Source of the DNA: JBMNTU01 sp050945895 | GTDB lineage: Bacteria > Bacillota > Clostridia > Christensenellales > Christensenellaceae | Length of the DNA: 28,913 nucleotides | Reading direction: 5' to 3' | NCBI GenBank assembly: GCA_050945895.1 | Contig: JBMNTU010000015.1 | Span: 1 to 28,913, forward strand | Shown: piece after piece, positions 20,859 to 28,803 of the stretch | Numbering within the stretch: position 1 is the stretch's first letter | How the letters are laid out: each line of letters starts with the position of its first letter | Position numbers and translations under genes: made by a program | Notes under the pieces: model-generated | The model's input: the letters and a program-made list of their open reading frames with translations, nothing else | The model's database searches: none | Told to the model about the DNA's origin: nothing

Positions 20859-21032
20859 ATGAATGGAGTAGGAACACAGGCAATCTCCCGGGGCAGCATT
20901 GTTGGCATCGGGGTTTGCCCAAAGTGCAACGTCATCAATAAGGTGCGCAATGGAAACGCCATTGTGGAAAACAAATGCAAGTGCATTGCATGCGGCACGG
21001 AAATTGCCATCAATAAACTGATGATGAAATAA
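20859..21032 (+). CDS. Small zinc-ribbon-like protein
   Basis: A 57-residue protein. Cys20 and Cys23 in CPKC form one metal-binding knuckle, and Cys40, Cys42 and Cys45 in NKCKCIACG form the second, 17 residues later. This is a typical zinc-ribbon layout, although no family name is certain. ATG 20859 is chosen because GGAAGGA lies eight bases upstream; an in-frame ATG at 20841 has no ribosome binding site. The gene follows an unknown membrane protein gene and ends in a strong terminator. Such small ribbons often bind nucleic acid or a partner protein, but nothing here fixes the role. Confidence 0.75.
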   Translation: MNGVGTQAISRGSIVGIGVCPKCNVINKVRNGNAIVENKCKCIACGTEIAINKLMMK

Positions 21033-21035
21033 TAA

Positions 21036-21080
21036 TAAAAAAACAGACCGGGCCTCCGACCACCCGGTCTGTTTTTTTAT
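21036..21080 (+). terminator. Strong Rho-independent terminator after the zinc-ribbon gene
   Basis: AAACAGACCGGG and CCCGGTCTGTTT form a 12-bp stem with a ten-base loop, flanked by A-run and T-run, so it may act in both directions. Confidence 0.93.
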
Positions 21081-21582
21081 TAGGATTTTCTGCAAAAGCA
21101 TATCCGGGTTTGCCCGAATGGCGTTGTGCATAAAAAACAATATTCTTGTACTCAAAAGCAAAAAACAATAATTCGTCATCGATTTCCTATTTTGCGGAAT
21201 TCAAATTTCTCGCACAACAAGCAACTTTTACACACAGATGAAAAAACAAGATTTTACAATCGGGTGTCACGATTTTTGATATACTTCCCAAATTTTTGTA
21301 GGTATAATGAGTACAATCCAAAAAATGAACTCAGCAGCGATAATTAAATAAATCAATAAACGAAAAACTGCTGAAGGCAAAGACGATTTGCCTGTGTTTC
21401 GTGACGGATTTTTGAAAACAGGCCCATCGTTGACACAAGCGGCTGGGGGAGCCGCATAAACCAAGGGAAAAAACAATATATTGCAGACCCGTTGTTGTGC
21501 AAAACGCAGGATGCGCAGCGTATGTTTTTTGTACGTAAAAATCTCTAGTATACCAGTCAATTTATTTTTTAGGAGGCGTGAT
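21081..21582 (+). promoter_or_regulatory. Long non-coding leader of the catabolic operon
   Basis: I find no convincing gene in these 502 bases. A perfect TATAAT at 21303-21308 is the best -10 candidate, but no good -35 lies at 16-18 bases, so activation may be needed. Starting there would give a leader of about 265 bases. It contains CAGCAG/CTGCTG (21332-21373), GGCAAA/TTTGCC (21376-21392), a longer imperfect stem at 21383-21430 that excludes the previous one, and GCGGCT/AGCCGC (21439-21455). I recognise no known riboswitch class. An ACGC/GCGT hairpin followed by TTTTTT near 21510-21536 could be a weak attenuator. Confidence 0.5.
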
Positions 21583-22623
21583 ATGAAAGCATTGGTAAAA
21601 GTGGCCCGGGGCAAAGGGAACATGGAGCTTTTGGATATTCCCGTTCCAAAGCCGGGTCCAAACGACGTTTTACTTAAGGTATGGGGCTCCGGAATTTGCG
21701 GAACGGACATCCACATTTTCAGGGACGAATATAAGGCGTATGTTCCTCCGCTGACAGTGGGGCATGAGTTCTCGGCGGTTGTTGCTGAAGTGGGGAGTGA
21801 AGTTAAGAATATACAGGTTGGAGACCGCGTGGTGGCGGACGTTACGACAACCGAAGGCGTTATGGGAAACGATGTGGTGAACGGATGCCACGCGGAGTAT
21901 ATTTGCATGCCGGACTACACCATCCATAAGCTTCCGGATAACGTATCTCTGCGGGATGCGGTGTTGATGGAGCCTCTTGTGGCCTGCCAGCACGGCGTAC
22001 TGGAAAAACTGAAAGTACGGCCGGGCGACTTTGTCGTCCTTATAGGCACCGGCCCGATCGGGCTGATGATGTACCAGGTAATCAACCTGCTTTCGCCGGG
22101 CACTGTTGTAATTACGGGGCGGCGCGGCGTGGACGAGGCGCGGCTGCAGGTAGCGCGCGACCTTGGCTGCAAGAATGTATGGTATGACGACGAAAACGTT
22201 GTAGAACGCGTGCTGGAAATGACCAATGGCGTGGGCGCAGACATTATGCTCGAGTGCTCGGGCTCGGACGAAGGAATCAACCAGTTGCTCGATATGTCGC
22301 GCATTGGAGGGCAAATAAACAGCTTTTCCGTATACGACAACGAATACGTGCGCGCCAACCTTTCAAAGCTTGCATGGAAATGCATTACCGTTACCAGCAG
22401 CTGGTGCTGGTGGGGATACGAAGAGGAAGCGACGCGGGCTTCGGGCGGCGCAGTTTCGTGGCAGCGTGCGCTTAAAATACTCGCTACGGGGAAAATGAAC
22501 CTTAAGCCGTTTATTACGCACGAGCTTCCGCTGGAAGACTGGCAAAAGGGATTTGAGATCTGCGAGAAAAAAGAAGGCGTAAAGGTTGTGCTGCGGCCCG
22601 ACCCGGATATGAAGGACGAGTAA
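21583..22623 (+). CDS. Zinc-type medium-chain dehydrogenase (MDR; sorbitol/threonine dehydrogenase-like)
   Basis: A 346-residue NAD(P)-dependent alcohol dehydrogenase likely to oxidise a polyol or hydroxy-sugar. Catalytic-zinc ligands are visible: Cys39 in SGICGTD, His61-Glu62 in VGHEF and Glu130 in MEPLVACQHGV. The cofactor motif GTGPIG is at 155-160. The four-cysteine structural-zinc loop normally found after GDRV is missing, replaced by VADVTTTEGVMGNDVVNGCH. The segment SSWCWWGYEEEATRASGG near 270-287 is unusual and may line the substrate pocket. ATG 21583 is preceded by AGGAGG; upstream open frame is leader. It is the first gene of an operon with three SDRs and a sugar ABC importer, so it probably acts on the imported compound. 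Confidence 0.92.
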   Translation: MKALVKVARGKGNMELLDIPVPKPGPNDVLLKVWGSGICGTDIHIFRDEYKAYVPPLTVGHEFSAVVAEVGSEVKNIQVGDRVVADVTTTEGVMGNDVVNGCHAEYICMPDYTIHKLPDNVSLRDAVLMEPLVACQHGVLEKLKVRPGDFVVLIGTGPIGLMMYQVINLLSPGTVVITGRRGVDEARLQVARDLGCKNVWYDDENVVERVLEMTNGVGADIMLECSGSDEGINQLLDMSRIGGQINSFSVYDNEYVRANLSKLAWKCITVTSSWCWWGYEEEATRASGGAVSWQRALKILATGKMNLKPFITHELPLEDWQKGFEICEKKEGVKVVLRPDPDMKDE

Positions 22624-22625
22624 TA

Positions 22626-22637
22626 CCGCGAAAGCGG
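22626..22637 (+). repeat. Small GAAA-tetraloop hairpin between dehydrogenase genes
   Basis: CCGC-GAAA-GCGG directly follows the stop of the MDR gene. A 4-bp stem with a GNRA tetraloop is stable in RNA and may mark a processing or stability point. Confidence 0.4.
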
Positions 22638-22664
22638 AAAAATATCAAATGGAGGAATAGAGTT

Positions 22665-23465
22665 ATGTCTAATGAAGGTGTTTACACACACTTGCCCTAT
22701 GTGGAGTTTAAGGAGCTTTTGGATTTAAAAGGAAAAACGGCTGTTGTAACAGGCGGCGGAGACGGAATTGGGCTTGCTATTTCTAAGCGGCTTGCCGAAG
22801 CAGGCGCAAATGTTGTTATGGGTAGCCTGGGTGAAGAAAAAACACAGGAAGTAATTGGGGCGGGGTATCCCTCAAAATTTGTACAGACAGACGTTACCGA
22901 CCTGAACGCGATTAAAAACCTTTTGAGCGAAGCAAACAAGACGTTTGGAAGCGTGGATATCTATGTGAACAATGCGGGGATCTATCCGCTGAAGGCCATC
23001 CACGACATTACGCCGGAATTTTGGGACAGGATGTTTGCCATCAACACCAAGGCGATGTTCTTTGGCGCACAGCTTTCCAGCCAGTATATGATCGACCAGG
23101 GCAAGGGCGGCGCAATCGTCAACATGTCTTCGATTTGTGCGCACCGGCCCATGCACAACCATGTGACGTACGATGCGTCTAAAGGCGCAGTCGTTTCGAT
23201 GACGCGCACGCTGGCGAAGGACCTTGGCCCGCACAACATCCGCGTGAACTCTGTATCTCCAGGGCTGATTGCAACGCCGGGGAACCTGGAGCCGGAGCTT
23301 TTGAAGGAGCACGAGGATATGAATACGCTCAATAATATTCCCATTAAGCGCAGGGGCGAGCCGTACGAAATCGGCAATGCCGTGCTTTTCCTGGTATCCC
23401 CCATGGCAAGCTATGTATCCGGCATAGATATGTTGGTAGACGCAGGCTGGGCAACGAACCTTTAA
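22665..23465 (+). CDS. Short-chain dehydrogenase/reductase (SDR 1)
   Basis: A 266-residue classical SDR, NAD(P)-dependent. The cofactor motif TGGGDGIG is at 29-36, NNAG at 102-105, and the catalytic Ser156, Tyr169 and Lys173 are in NMSSICAH and TYDASKGA. VNSVSPGLIATP follows at the usual place. An N-terminal extension of about 20 residues precedes the fold. The Asp in QTDVTDL fits adenine contact. ATG 22665 has a GGAGG site. It stands 41 bases after the MDR gene and 18 bases before the next SDR, so co-transcription is clear. Distinct from SDR 2 and SDR 3 in sequence, it is likely to act on another hydroxyl or carbonyl of the same substrate; substrate is unknown. Confidence 0.92.
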   Translation: MSNEGVYTHLPYVEFKELLDLKGKTAVVTGGGDGIGLAISKRLAEAGANVVMGSLGEEKTQEVIGAGYPSKFVQTDVTDLNAIKNLLSEANKTFGSVDIYVNNAGIYPLKAIHDITPEFWDRMFAINTKAMFFGAQLSSQYMIDQGKGGAIVNMSSICAHRPMHNHVTYDASKGAVVSMTRTLAKDLGPHNIRVNSVSPGLIATPGNLEPELLKEHEDMNTLNNIPIKRRGEPYEIGNAVLFLVSPMASYVSGIDMLVDAGWATNL

Positions 23466-23483
23466 CAGGGGCTGGTGAAAACA

Positions 23484-24272
23484 ATGAACACGGAATTTAA
23501 AGATAAAGCCATGCTGGTAACAGGCGCGGCAAGCGGAATAGGCCGTGCGGTAGCCGAAAAATTTGCAGAATGCGGCGCCATAACCATACTTGCGGATATC
23601 AACCTGGAAGCGGCTGTAAGTACCGCAAGGGAAATTGCTGAGAAATTTCCCGGCGTACAGGTGGTTTCCATGAAGGTAGACGTAACCGACCCAAAAAGCT
23701 GCAAAGCACTGATGGATGAAATTACAAGCGAATTCGGCAGCCTTTATGGAATGGCGCACTGCGCCGGAGTGCTGGCAAACGCGCCCTTTGTGGACATCCC
23801 CAAAAAAGATGTGGATTTTGTTATCGACGTCAACTTAAAAGGAACGCTTTACATACTTCAGGCGGCGGGCAGCGTTATGCTCAAGCAGGGGTATGGAAAG
23901 ATATGCGTGGTTGCGTCCAAGGCAGGAAAAATCGGCACACCTACCCTGGCGCACTATGCTGCCTCAAAGTTTGGTGTAATCGGCCTGGTGCAGACGGCCG
24001 CAATGGAGTGGGGCGAGGCCGGCGTATACGTAAACTGCGTGTGCCCGGGCGAGGTAGACACGCCTATGCTGCGGAAATCTTACGAGAAAATATGCGAAAT
24101 CGAAGGTATTACGATGGAGGAGCAGGTAAAGATCGGTTCGTCGATGTCGCTGGTGAAAAGGCTTTCGCCGCCCGAAAATATCGCAAACTGCATGCTGTTT
24201 TTGCTAGGCAAACAGTCTGACGAGATTATCGGGCAGGCCATCAATGTGGATGGCGGCATCATATTCCATTGA
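23484..24272 (+). CDS. Short-chain dehydrogenase/reductase (SDR 2)
   Basis: A 262-residue classical SDR. The nucleotide motif TGAASGIG is at 13-20, and an Asp in LADIN near 38 suggests NAD rather than NADP preference. The catalytic Ser145, Tyr158 and Lys162 lie in VVASKAGKIG and HYAASKFG. The usual NNAG motif reads HCAG, a modest departure. CVCPGEVDTPML and AINVDGGIIFH complete the family pattern. The start is ambiguous: ATG 23484 is used, but an in-frame GTG at 23475 is possible. It lies between SDR 1 and SDR 3 in the catabolic operon and its stop is 14 bases before the next start. Substrate unknown. Confidence 0.9.
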   Translation: MNTEFKDKAMLVTGAASGIGRAVAEKFAECGAITILADINLEAAVSTAREIAEKFPGVQVVSMKVDVTDPKSCKALMDEITSEFGSLYGMAHCAGVLANAPFVDIPKKDVDFVIDVNLKGTLYILQAAGSVMLKQGYGKICVVASKAGKIGTPTLAHYAASKFGVIGLVQTAAMEWGEAGVYVNCVCPGEVDTPMLRKSYEKICEIEGITMEEQVKIGSSMSLVKRLSPPENIANCMLFLLGKQSDEIIGQAINVDGGIIFH

Positions 24273-24286
24273 GGGAGGAGAATTTT

Positions 24287-25066
24287 ATGGCATTAACAGG
24301 CAAAGTAGTTTTTGTAACAGGCGCAGCGAGGGGAATTGGCCGCGCAGCCGCACGCATCATGGCAGAGCAGGGCGCAAAAATCGTTGCGGTGGATATGCGC
24401 GAAGAAGGCATTCGTGAAACGGCTGAGCTCATTCAAAAGGGCGGCGGGCAGGCGATTGCTGTAACGTGCGATATATCCAGCAATGATTCGGTGGAGAAAG
24501 CTGTAAAAACAGCGGTGGATGAATACGGCCGGATTGACGTGCTGTTCAACAACGCCGGCATCGTTGGCCCGGGGGCAAAGTTCCTGGAAATAAAAGAGGA
24601 AGACTATGACATGATTATGGGCATCAACACCAAAGGACCCTTCCTTGTAAGCCGGGCTGTCGGAAAAGTGATGAAACAGCAGGGAGGCGGAAGGATCATC
24701 AATACGTCTTCCGTTTCCGGCAAGCAGGCGGAATACGGCGCGACCGTTTATTGCATGTCTAAGGCGGCTGTCAGCATGCTGACGCAGGCGCTTGCCATAG
24801 AGCTGGGAGAATACGGCGTTTCTGCTGTGGCAATTTGCCCCGGGCATATCAAAACGCCCATGCTTACGCAGGGCTTTGCCGACCGGGCAAAGGCCGAGGG
24901 CAAAACGGAAGAAGAATACTACGCCGAGCATACCAAGCAGATTCCCATCGGGCGGTTTGCGGAGCCGGAAGAAATTGGTGCGCTGGTAGCCTATCTGGCG
25001 GACGAAAAATCGTACTATGTGGACGGATGTGACATCATTGCATCCGGCGGACAAATCACGCATTGA
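24287..25066 (+). CDS. Short-chain dehydrogenase/reductase (SDR 3)
   Basis: A 259-residue classical SDR with TGAARGIG at 11-18, the Asp of VAVDMRE near 36 (NAD-type), NNAG at 88-91, and catalytic Ser142, Tyr155 and Lys159 in NTSSVSG and VYCMSKAA. The C-terminal YVDGCDIIASGGQITH is usual for the family. A longer lid segment (QGFADRAKAEGKTEEEYYAEHTKQ, near 200-223) resembles that of acetoin/butanediol and polyol dehydrogenases. ATG 24287 has an excellent GGGAGGAG site; the frame also opens at TTG 24269, inside the preceding stop region. It is the last oxidoreductase before the transporter genes. Substrate unknown. Confidence 0.92.
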   Translation: MALTGKVVFVTGAARGIGRAAARIMAEQGAKIVAVDMREEGIRETAELIQKGGGQAIAVTCDISSNDSVEKAVKTAVDEYGRIDVLFNNAGIVGPGAKFLEIKEEDYDMIMGINTKGPFLVSRAVGKVMKQQGGGRIINTSSVSGKQAEYGATVYCMSKAAVSMLTQALAIELGEYGVSAVAICPGHIKTPMLTQGFADRAKAEGKTEEEYYAEHTKQIPIGRFAEPEEIGALVAYLADEKSYYVDGCDIIASGGQITH

Positions 25067-25120
25067 CAATGTTTTGTGAGGAAAAGGCCTCACTGAATAC
25101 AAAAAGAGAAGGAGAGAAAA

Positions 25121-26176
25121 ATGAAAAAATTATTGACAGTAGTTCTGGTAGCCGTATTTGCACTGATGGCGTTTACGGCTTGCTCGGGCGGCGGAGGCGC
25201 AGAAGCCAGTGCTTCGCCCTCGGAAAGCGAATCGGTTGCGGCTTCGGAAGCCCCGTCCGAAAGCGCATCGGAAGAAGCAAGCGAAGCACCGTCTGAATCG
25301 GGCGATGCAGCAGCCGGCGGAAAAGTGAAATTTGGCGTTACGTTCCAAACGCTGGACAACACGATCTGGCTGCGCATGGAAGACGCAATGCGCGCCGCGC
25401 TGCGTGACGGCGACGAGCTGGTCGTTTTGAACGCGGAGTACGACAGCGCAAAACAGGTAACGCAGGTAGAAGACCTGATTGCACAGCAATGTAACGCCAT
25501 CTTTGTTGTTGCGGTAGACGGCGCGGCCATTATGCCGGCGCTTAAAACAGCAAAGGATGCAGGCGTACCCATCATTCCCGTAAACATTCCTCCGGACAGC
25601 GACGAGAACGTAACGGCAGTCGTACAGACAGACAACTATCTTGCAGGCGTACAAATGGGCGAAGGCCTGCTGGCAGACTTCGGCGACGAGCCCTGCCAGG
25701 TTGGCGTGCTGGCGTTTGACGCAATTGAACCGGCACGGCTGCGTATCCAGGGATTTAAAGACACGGTTGAAGGTCACGACAACGTTGAAATCGTCATCAC
25801 GCAGGATGCAATGCCTTCTACAGAGGAAGGGCTGCCCGTTCTGGAGAACATGCTGCAGGCAAAACCGGACATCAATGCATTCGTATGTGTAAACGACCTG
25901 CAGGCGTTTGGCGGAATTCAGGTGAAAAAGGCGCACGACCGCCCCGACATCAAAATCTACGCGGTAGACGGCAACCCGATTGCTGCGGAAGAGATCATTG
26001 CGGGAAATATGGACGGCACCTCGGCTCAGTTCCCCAACGAAGAAGGCCGGATTGCAGTTGAAACTGCGTACACGGTTATTGACGGCGGCACGGTGGAAAA
26101 AGAAGTCCTGGTTACGCCCCGGTGGATTAACAAAGACAATGCGGAAGCGTACCTGGCAGAAGTAGCAGAGCAATAA
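25121..26176 (+). CDS. Sugar-binding lipoprotein of a ribose-type ABC importer
   Basis: A 351-residue periplasmic-binding-protein type 1 lipoprotein. The signal peptide (1-20) ends in a lipobox, AFTAC, with Cys21 as the expected lipid-modified residue. A Ser/Glu/Ala-rich linker (about 25-65) tethers the binding domain, which begins KVKFGVTFQTLDNTIW. Typical RbsB-like strands follow: VVLNAEYDSAKQVTQVEDLIAQQCNAIFV near 106, VPIIPVNI and a VQTDNYLAGVQMGE hinge near 168. FVCVNDLQAFGGIQ and IYAVDGNP fit the sugar-binding face. It precedes the ATPase and permease genes and is separated from them by a very stable hairpin. A 6-bp hairpin at 25076-25093 lies in its leader. The ligand is a sugar or polyol, not further defined. 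Confidence 0.93.
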   Translation: MKKLLTVVLVAVFALMAFTACSGGGGAEASASPSESESVAASEAPSESASEEASEAPSESGDAAAGGKVKFGVTFQTLDNTIWLRMEDAMRAALRDGDELVVLNAEYDSAKQVTQVEDLIAQQCNAIFVVAVDGAAIMPALKTAKDAGVPIIPVNIPPDSDENVTAVVQTDNYLAGVQMGEGLLADFGDEPCQVGVLAFDAIEPARLRIQGFKDTVEGHDNVEIVITQDAMPSTEEGLPVLENMLQAKPDINAFVCVNDLQAFGGIQVKKAHDRPDIKIYAVDGNPIAAEEIIAGNMDGTSAQFPNEEGRIAVETAYTVIDGGTVEKEVLVTPRWINKDNAEAYLAEVAEQ

Positions 26177-26201
26177 AACAGCCTATATAACGCACATAAG
26201 C

Positions 26202-26249
26202 GGTTTTCCGCGGGGCGGAGGGCATGCCCTCCGCCCCGTACGGAAAACC
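26202..26249 (+). repeat. Very stable intercistronic hairpin between the binding-protein and ATPase genes
   Basis: GGTTTTCCG plus GGGGCGGAGGGC pairs with GCCCTCCGCCCC plus CGGAAAACC, about 21 bp broken by a small internal mismatch. No T-run follows, so it is not a standard terminator. Such hairpins often protect the upstream binding-protein mRNA and reduce downstream expression. Confidence 0.75.
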
Positions 26250-26286
26250 AAAAAATCGGAGCGTTATCACGAACAGGGGTGAAAAA

Positions 26287-27795
26287 ATGAACGAATCCAT
26301 ATTGCTCGATATGAAAAACATCAATAAGAGCTTTCCCGGCGTAAAGGCGCTGGACGGCGTGCACCTGGAAGTTAAAAAAGGAGAGATACACGCTCTTCTG
26401 GGTGAAAACGGCGCAGGAAAGTCTACGTTGATTAAAATACTGGGCGGAATCTATAAAGCAGATTCCGGTGAGATTTATGTAAACGGCGAGCAGATCAACA
26501 TACATGACGTTCAGTCTGCCGCAAAAACCGGCGTAAGCGTTGTTCACCAGGAGCTATGCCTTGCAGGCAACCTGACGGTTGCGGAAAACATATTTGTGGG
26601 CAGGGTTCCGGTAAAGAAACCGTTTGGGCTGACAGACCGGAAAACAATGAACAAAATGGCACGCGAGCTGTGCTTGAAATATGGGCTGGACCTGGACCCC
26701 GAAACGCACCTGGATAAGCTTACGATTGCCCAGCAGCAAATGGTGGAGCTGGCAAAGGCGCTTTCGAAGGATGCACGCATTGTGGTGCTGGACGAGCCAA
26801 CCGGGCCGCTTACGGACGCCGAAATTAAAAAACTGTTTGACGCAGTCCGCAACCTGAAAAAACAGGGAGTTTCATTTATCTATATATCCCACAGGATGGA
26901 CGAGATATTTGAGCTTGCAGACAGGGCGACGATTTTGAGGGATGGAAAATACATCGCGACAAAAGAAGTATCCGATTTGACATATAACTCTCTGGTAAAC
27001 CTGATGATCGGCCGCGAAATGAGCGAAATGTTTGTTCCGCCGAATGCTACGGTGGGCGACGTTATACTGGAAGCAAAAAACATCAGCATAGGAAACCGCG
27101 TAAAAAATGTCAGCCTGAAAGTAAGAAAAGGCGAGGTGCTGGGCCTTTATGGCCTTGTAGGCTCCGGGCGGACAGAGCTTGTGCGCGGTATATGCGGTGT
27201 CGACAAGATCGATTCCGGCGAGATTTGGATCGAAGGAAAGAAAGCCAACATTCATAAACCGCAAGACTCGATCGGCCACGGCATCAGCCTGGTTCCCGAA
27301 AACCGGAAGGAACAGGGGTTGATACTAATCAACAGTGTGGCGTTCAATATGACGATCGGTATTTGGAAAAAAATCATTACCGGTATCCATATACGAAAAA
27401 AATACGAGCAGAATGTCATTACAAAGTATGTTGAAAAGCTTGCCGTAAAAACACCGTCGCTTTCGACACTGGTAGACAACCTGTCGGGCGGAAACCAGCA
27501 AAAGGTGGTTATTGCAAAAGCGCTGGCAACCGAGCCCAAAATATTGATTATGGACGAACCGACGCGCGGCATAGACGTAGGCGCCAAAAAAGAGATTTAC
27601 GAGATTATGAACGCGCTTGTCAACGAGGGAGTTGCAATCGTAATGATCTCTTCGGAGCTGCCCGAGCTCATTGGCATGAGCAACCGCGTCGCCGTTATGC
27701 ACGAAGGCGTTATGACGGGCGAACTTGCGGAAGGCGAAGTAACGGAAGAAAAGATTATCGTATTTGCTACAGGGGGGCAAACAAATGAACAATAA
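26287..27795 (+). CDS. Double-ATPase subunit of a ribose-type sugar ABC importer (RbsA/MglA-like)
   Basis: A 502-residue cytoplasmic protein with two fused ABC domains. Domain 1 has Walker A GENGAGKST at 39-47, a signature LTIAQQQMVELAKAL, and Walker B VVLDEPTGPLTDAE; the GP after DEPT differs from the more common Ala-Ala or Ser-Ser. Domain 2 has a degenerate Walker A (GLVGSGRTEL near 299), which is usual in this family, then LSGGNQQK and LIMDEPTRGIDVGAK. The start ATG 26287 follows AGGGGTG, and its end overlaps the permease start by 11 bases. It drives import of the ligand captured by the lipoprotein encoded upstream. Confidence 0.94.
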   Translation: MNESILLDMKNINKSFPGVKALDGVHLEVKKGEIHALLGENGAGKSTLIKILGGIYKADSGEIYVNGEQINIHDVQSAAKTGVSVVHQELCLAGNLTVAENIFVGRVPVKKPFGLTDRKTMNKMARELCLKYGLDLDPETHLDKLTIAQQQMVELAKALSKDARIVVLDEPTGPLTDAEIKKLFDAVRNLKKQGVSFIYISHRMDEIFELADRATILRDGKYIATKEVSDLTYNSLVNLMIGREMSEMFVPPNATVGDVILEAKNISIGNRVKNVSLKVRKGEVLGLYGLVGSGRTELVRGICGVDKIDSGEIWIEGKKANIHKPQDSIGHGISLVPENRKEQGLILINSVAFNMTIGIWKKIITGIHIRKKYEQNVITKYVEKLAVKTPSLSTLVDNLSGGNQQKVVIAKALATEPKILIMDEPTRGIDVGAKKEIYEIMNALVNEGVAIVMISSELPELIGMSNRVAVMHEGVMTGELAEGEVTEEKIIVFATGGQTNEQ

Positions 27796-28762
27796 CAATA
27801 GCAGAGCGCAGACGCTCAAAAAAAATCCTGTAATTAATTATATTTTGACAAACTGGGGTATGCTTGTCGGTTTGATTGCGCTATGTGTCATTTTCACCCT
27901 GACATCCGAGAACAATAACTTCGCAAGCTCCACCAATATCATCAACATCCTGCGGCAGATATCCATGAATGCGATCATTGCATTCGGTATGACGATGGTC
28001 CTCATCATCGGTGGGATTGACCTGTCCGTAGGCTCTGTATCCGCGCTTTGCGGCTGTACGGCTGTTGCGGTTATCAACGGGGGGCTGGGCCTTCCGATGG
28101 GCATTCTGGCAGCGCTGGGCATTGGCGCACTGATCGGCTTTGCAAATGGATTCATTATTGCAAAAGTGAAAATGCCTCCGTTTATTGTAACACTGGCTAT
28201 GATGCAGATTGCCCGCGGATTTGCCTACATCTATACGGACGGAAAACCTACGCCCATCAGCCACGAAGGGTTCGACGCAATCGGCAACGGCAGCATTGGC
28301 GTCATCCCCATCCCGATCATACTGATGATTGGCGCGCTCATCATTACTTCGCTGATTTTAAACCGCACACGCTTTGGCCGCAATATCTATGCGATTGGCG
28401 GTAACCGCGAATGCGCGCACTTCTCGGGCGTAAACGTTCCGGCAACGGAAGTATGGGTATATGTAACAAACGGTCTTTTGACAGCAGTATCCGGGCTGAT
28501 CCTTACATCCCGCATGGGCTCTGGCCAGCCAATGGTAGGCGAAGGCGCCGAAATGGACGCCATTGCTGCCGCGGTACTGGGCGGCGCAAGCTTCTCCGGA
28601 GGAATTGGGCGCATTGGCGGCACGATCATCGGTGCGCTGGTGCTGGGCGTGCTGTCTAACGGCCTCAACCTTTTGCAGGTCGGGTATTATTGGCAGCAGG
28701 TTATCAAGGGCGCAATCATTCTTGTTGCGGTGTATGTTGACCTGATCAAAAAACAAAAGTAG
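27785..28762 (+). CDS. Permease subunit of a ribose-type sugar ABC importer (RbsC-like)
   Basis: A 325-residue membrane protein of the branched-chain/monosaccharide permease family. Eight or more hydrophobic helices are visible, and the family marker GGIDLSVGS is at 76-84. GGNRECAHFSGVNV (near 207-220) is the cytoplasmic coupling loop, and AAVLGGASFSGGIGRIGGTIIGALVLGVLSNGLNLL near 260-298 is highly typical. The ATG at 27785 is preceded by GGGGGG and starts before the ATPase stop, so the two are translationally coupled. Probably a homodimer in the membrane. Exact ligand unknown. Confidence 0.95.
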   Translation: MNNNNSRAQTLKKNPVINYILTNWGMLVGLIALCVIFTLTSENNNFASSTNIINILRQISMNAIIAFGMTMVLIIGGIDLSVGSVSALCGCTAVAVINGGLGLPMGILAALGIGALIGFANGFIIAKVKMPPFIVTLAMMQIARGFAYIYTDGKPTPISHEGFDAIGNGSIGVIPIPIILMIGALIITSLILNRTRFGRNIYAIGGNRECAHFSGVNVPATEVWVYVTNGLLTAVSGLILTSRMGSGQPMVGEGAEMDAIAAAVLGGASFSGGIGRIGGTIIGALVLGVLSNGLNLLQVGYYWQQVIKGAIILVAVYVDLIKKQK

Positions 28763-28803
28763 TATAAAGATATAAATTTTTTGAGAGAAGAGGTTTTTAT
28801 AAA

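Noticed and set aside
21426..21460. Possible known riboswitch (ZTP, preQ1, fluoride or cyclic-di-GMP type) in the leader
   Set aside because: I compared from memory the conserved cores of these classes and found none of them; only generic hairpins remain.
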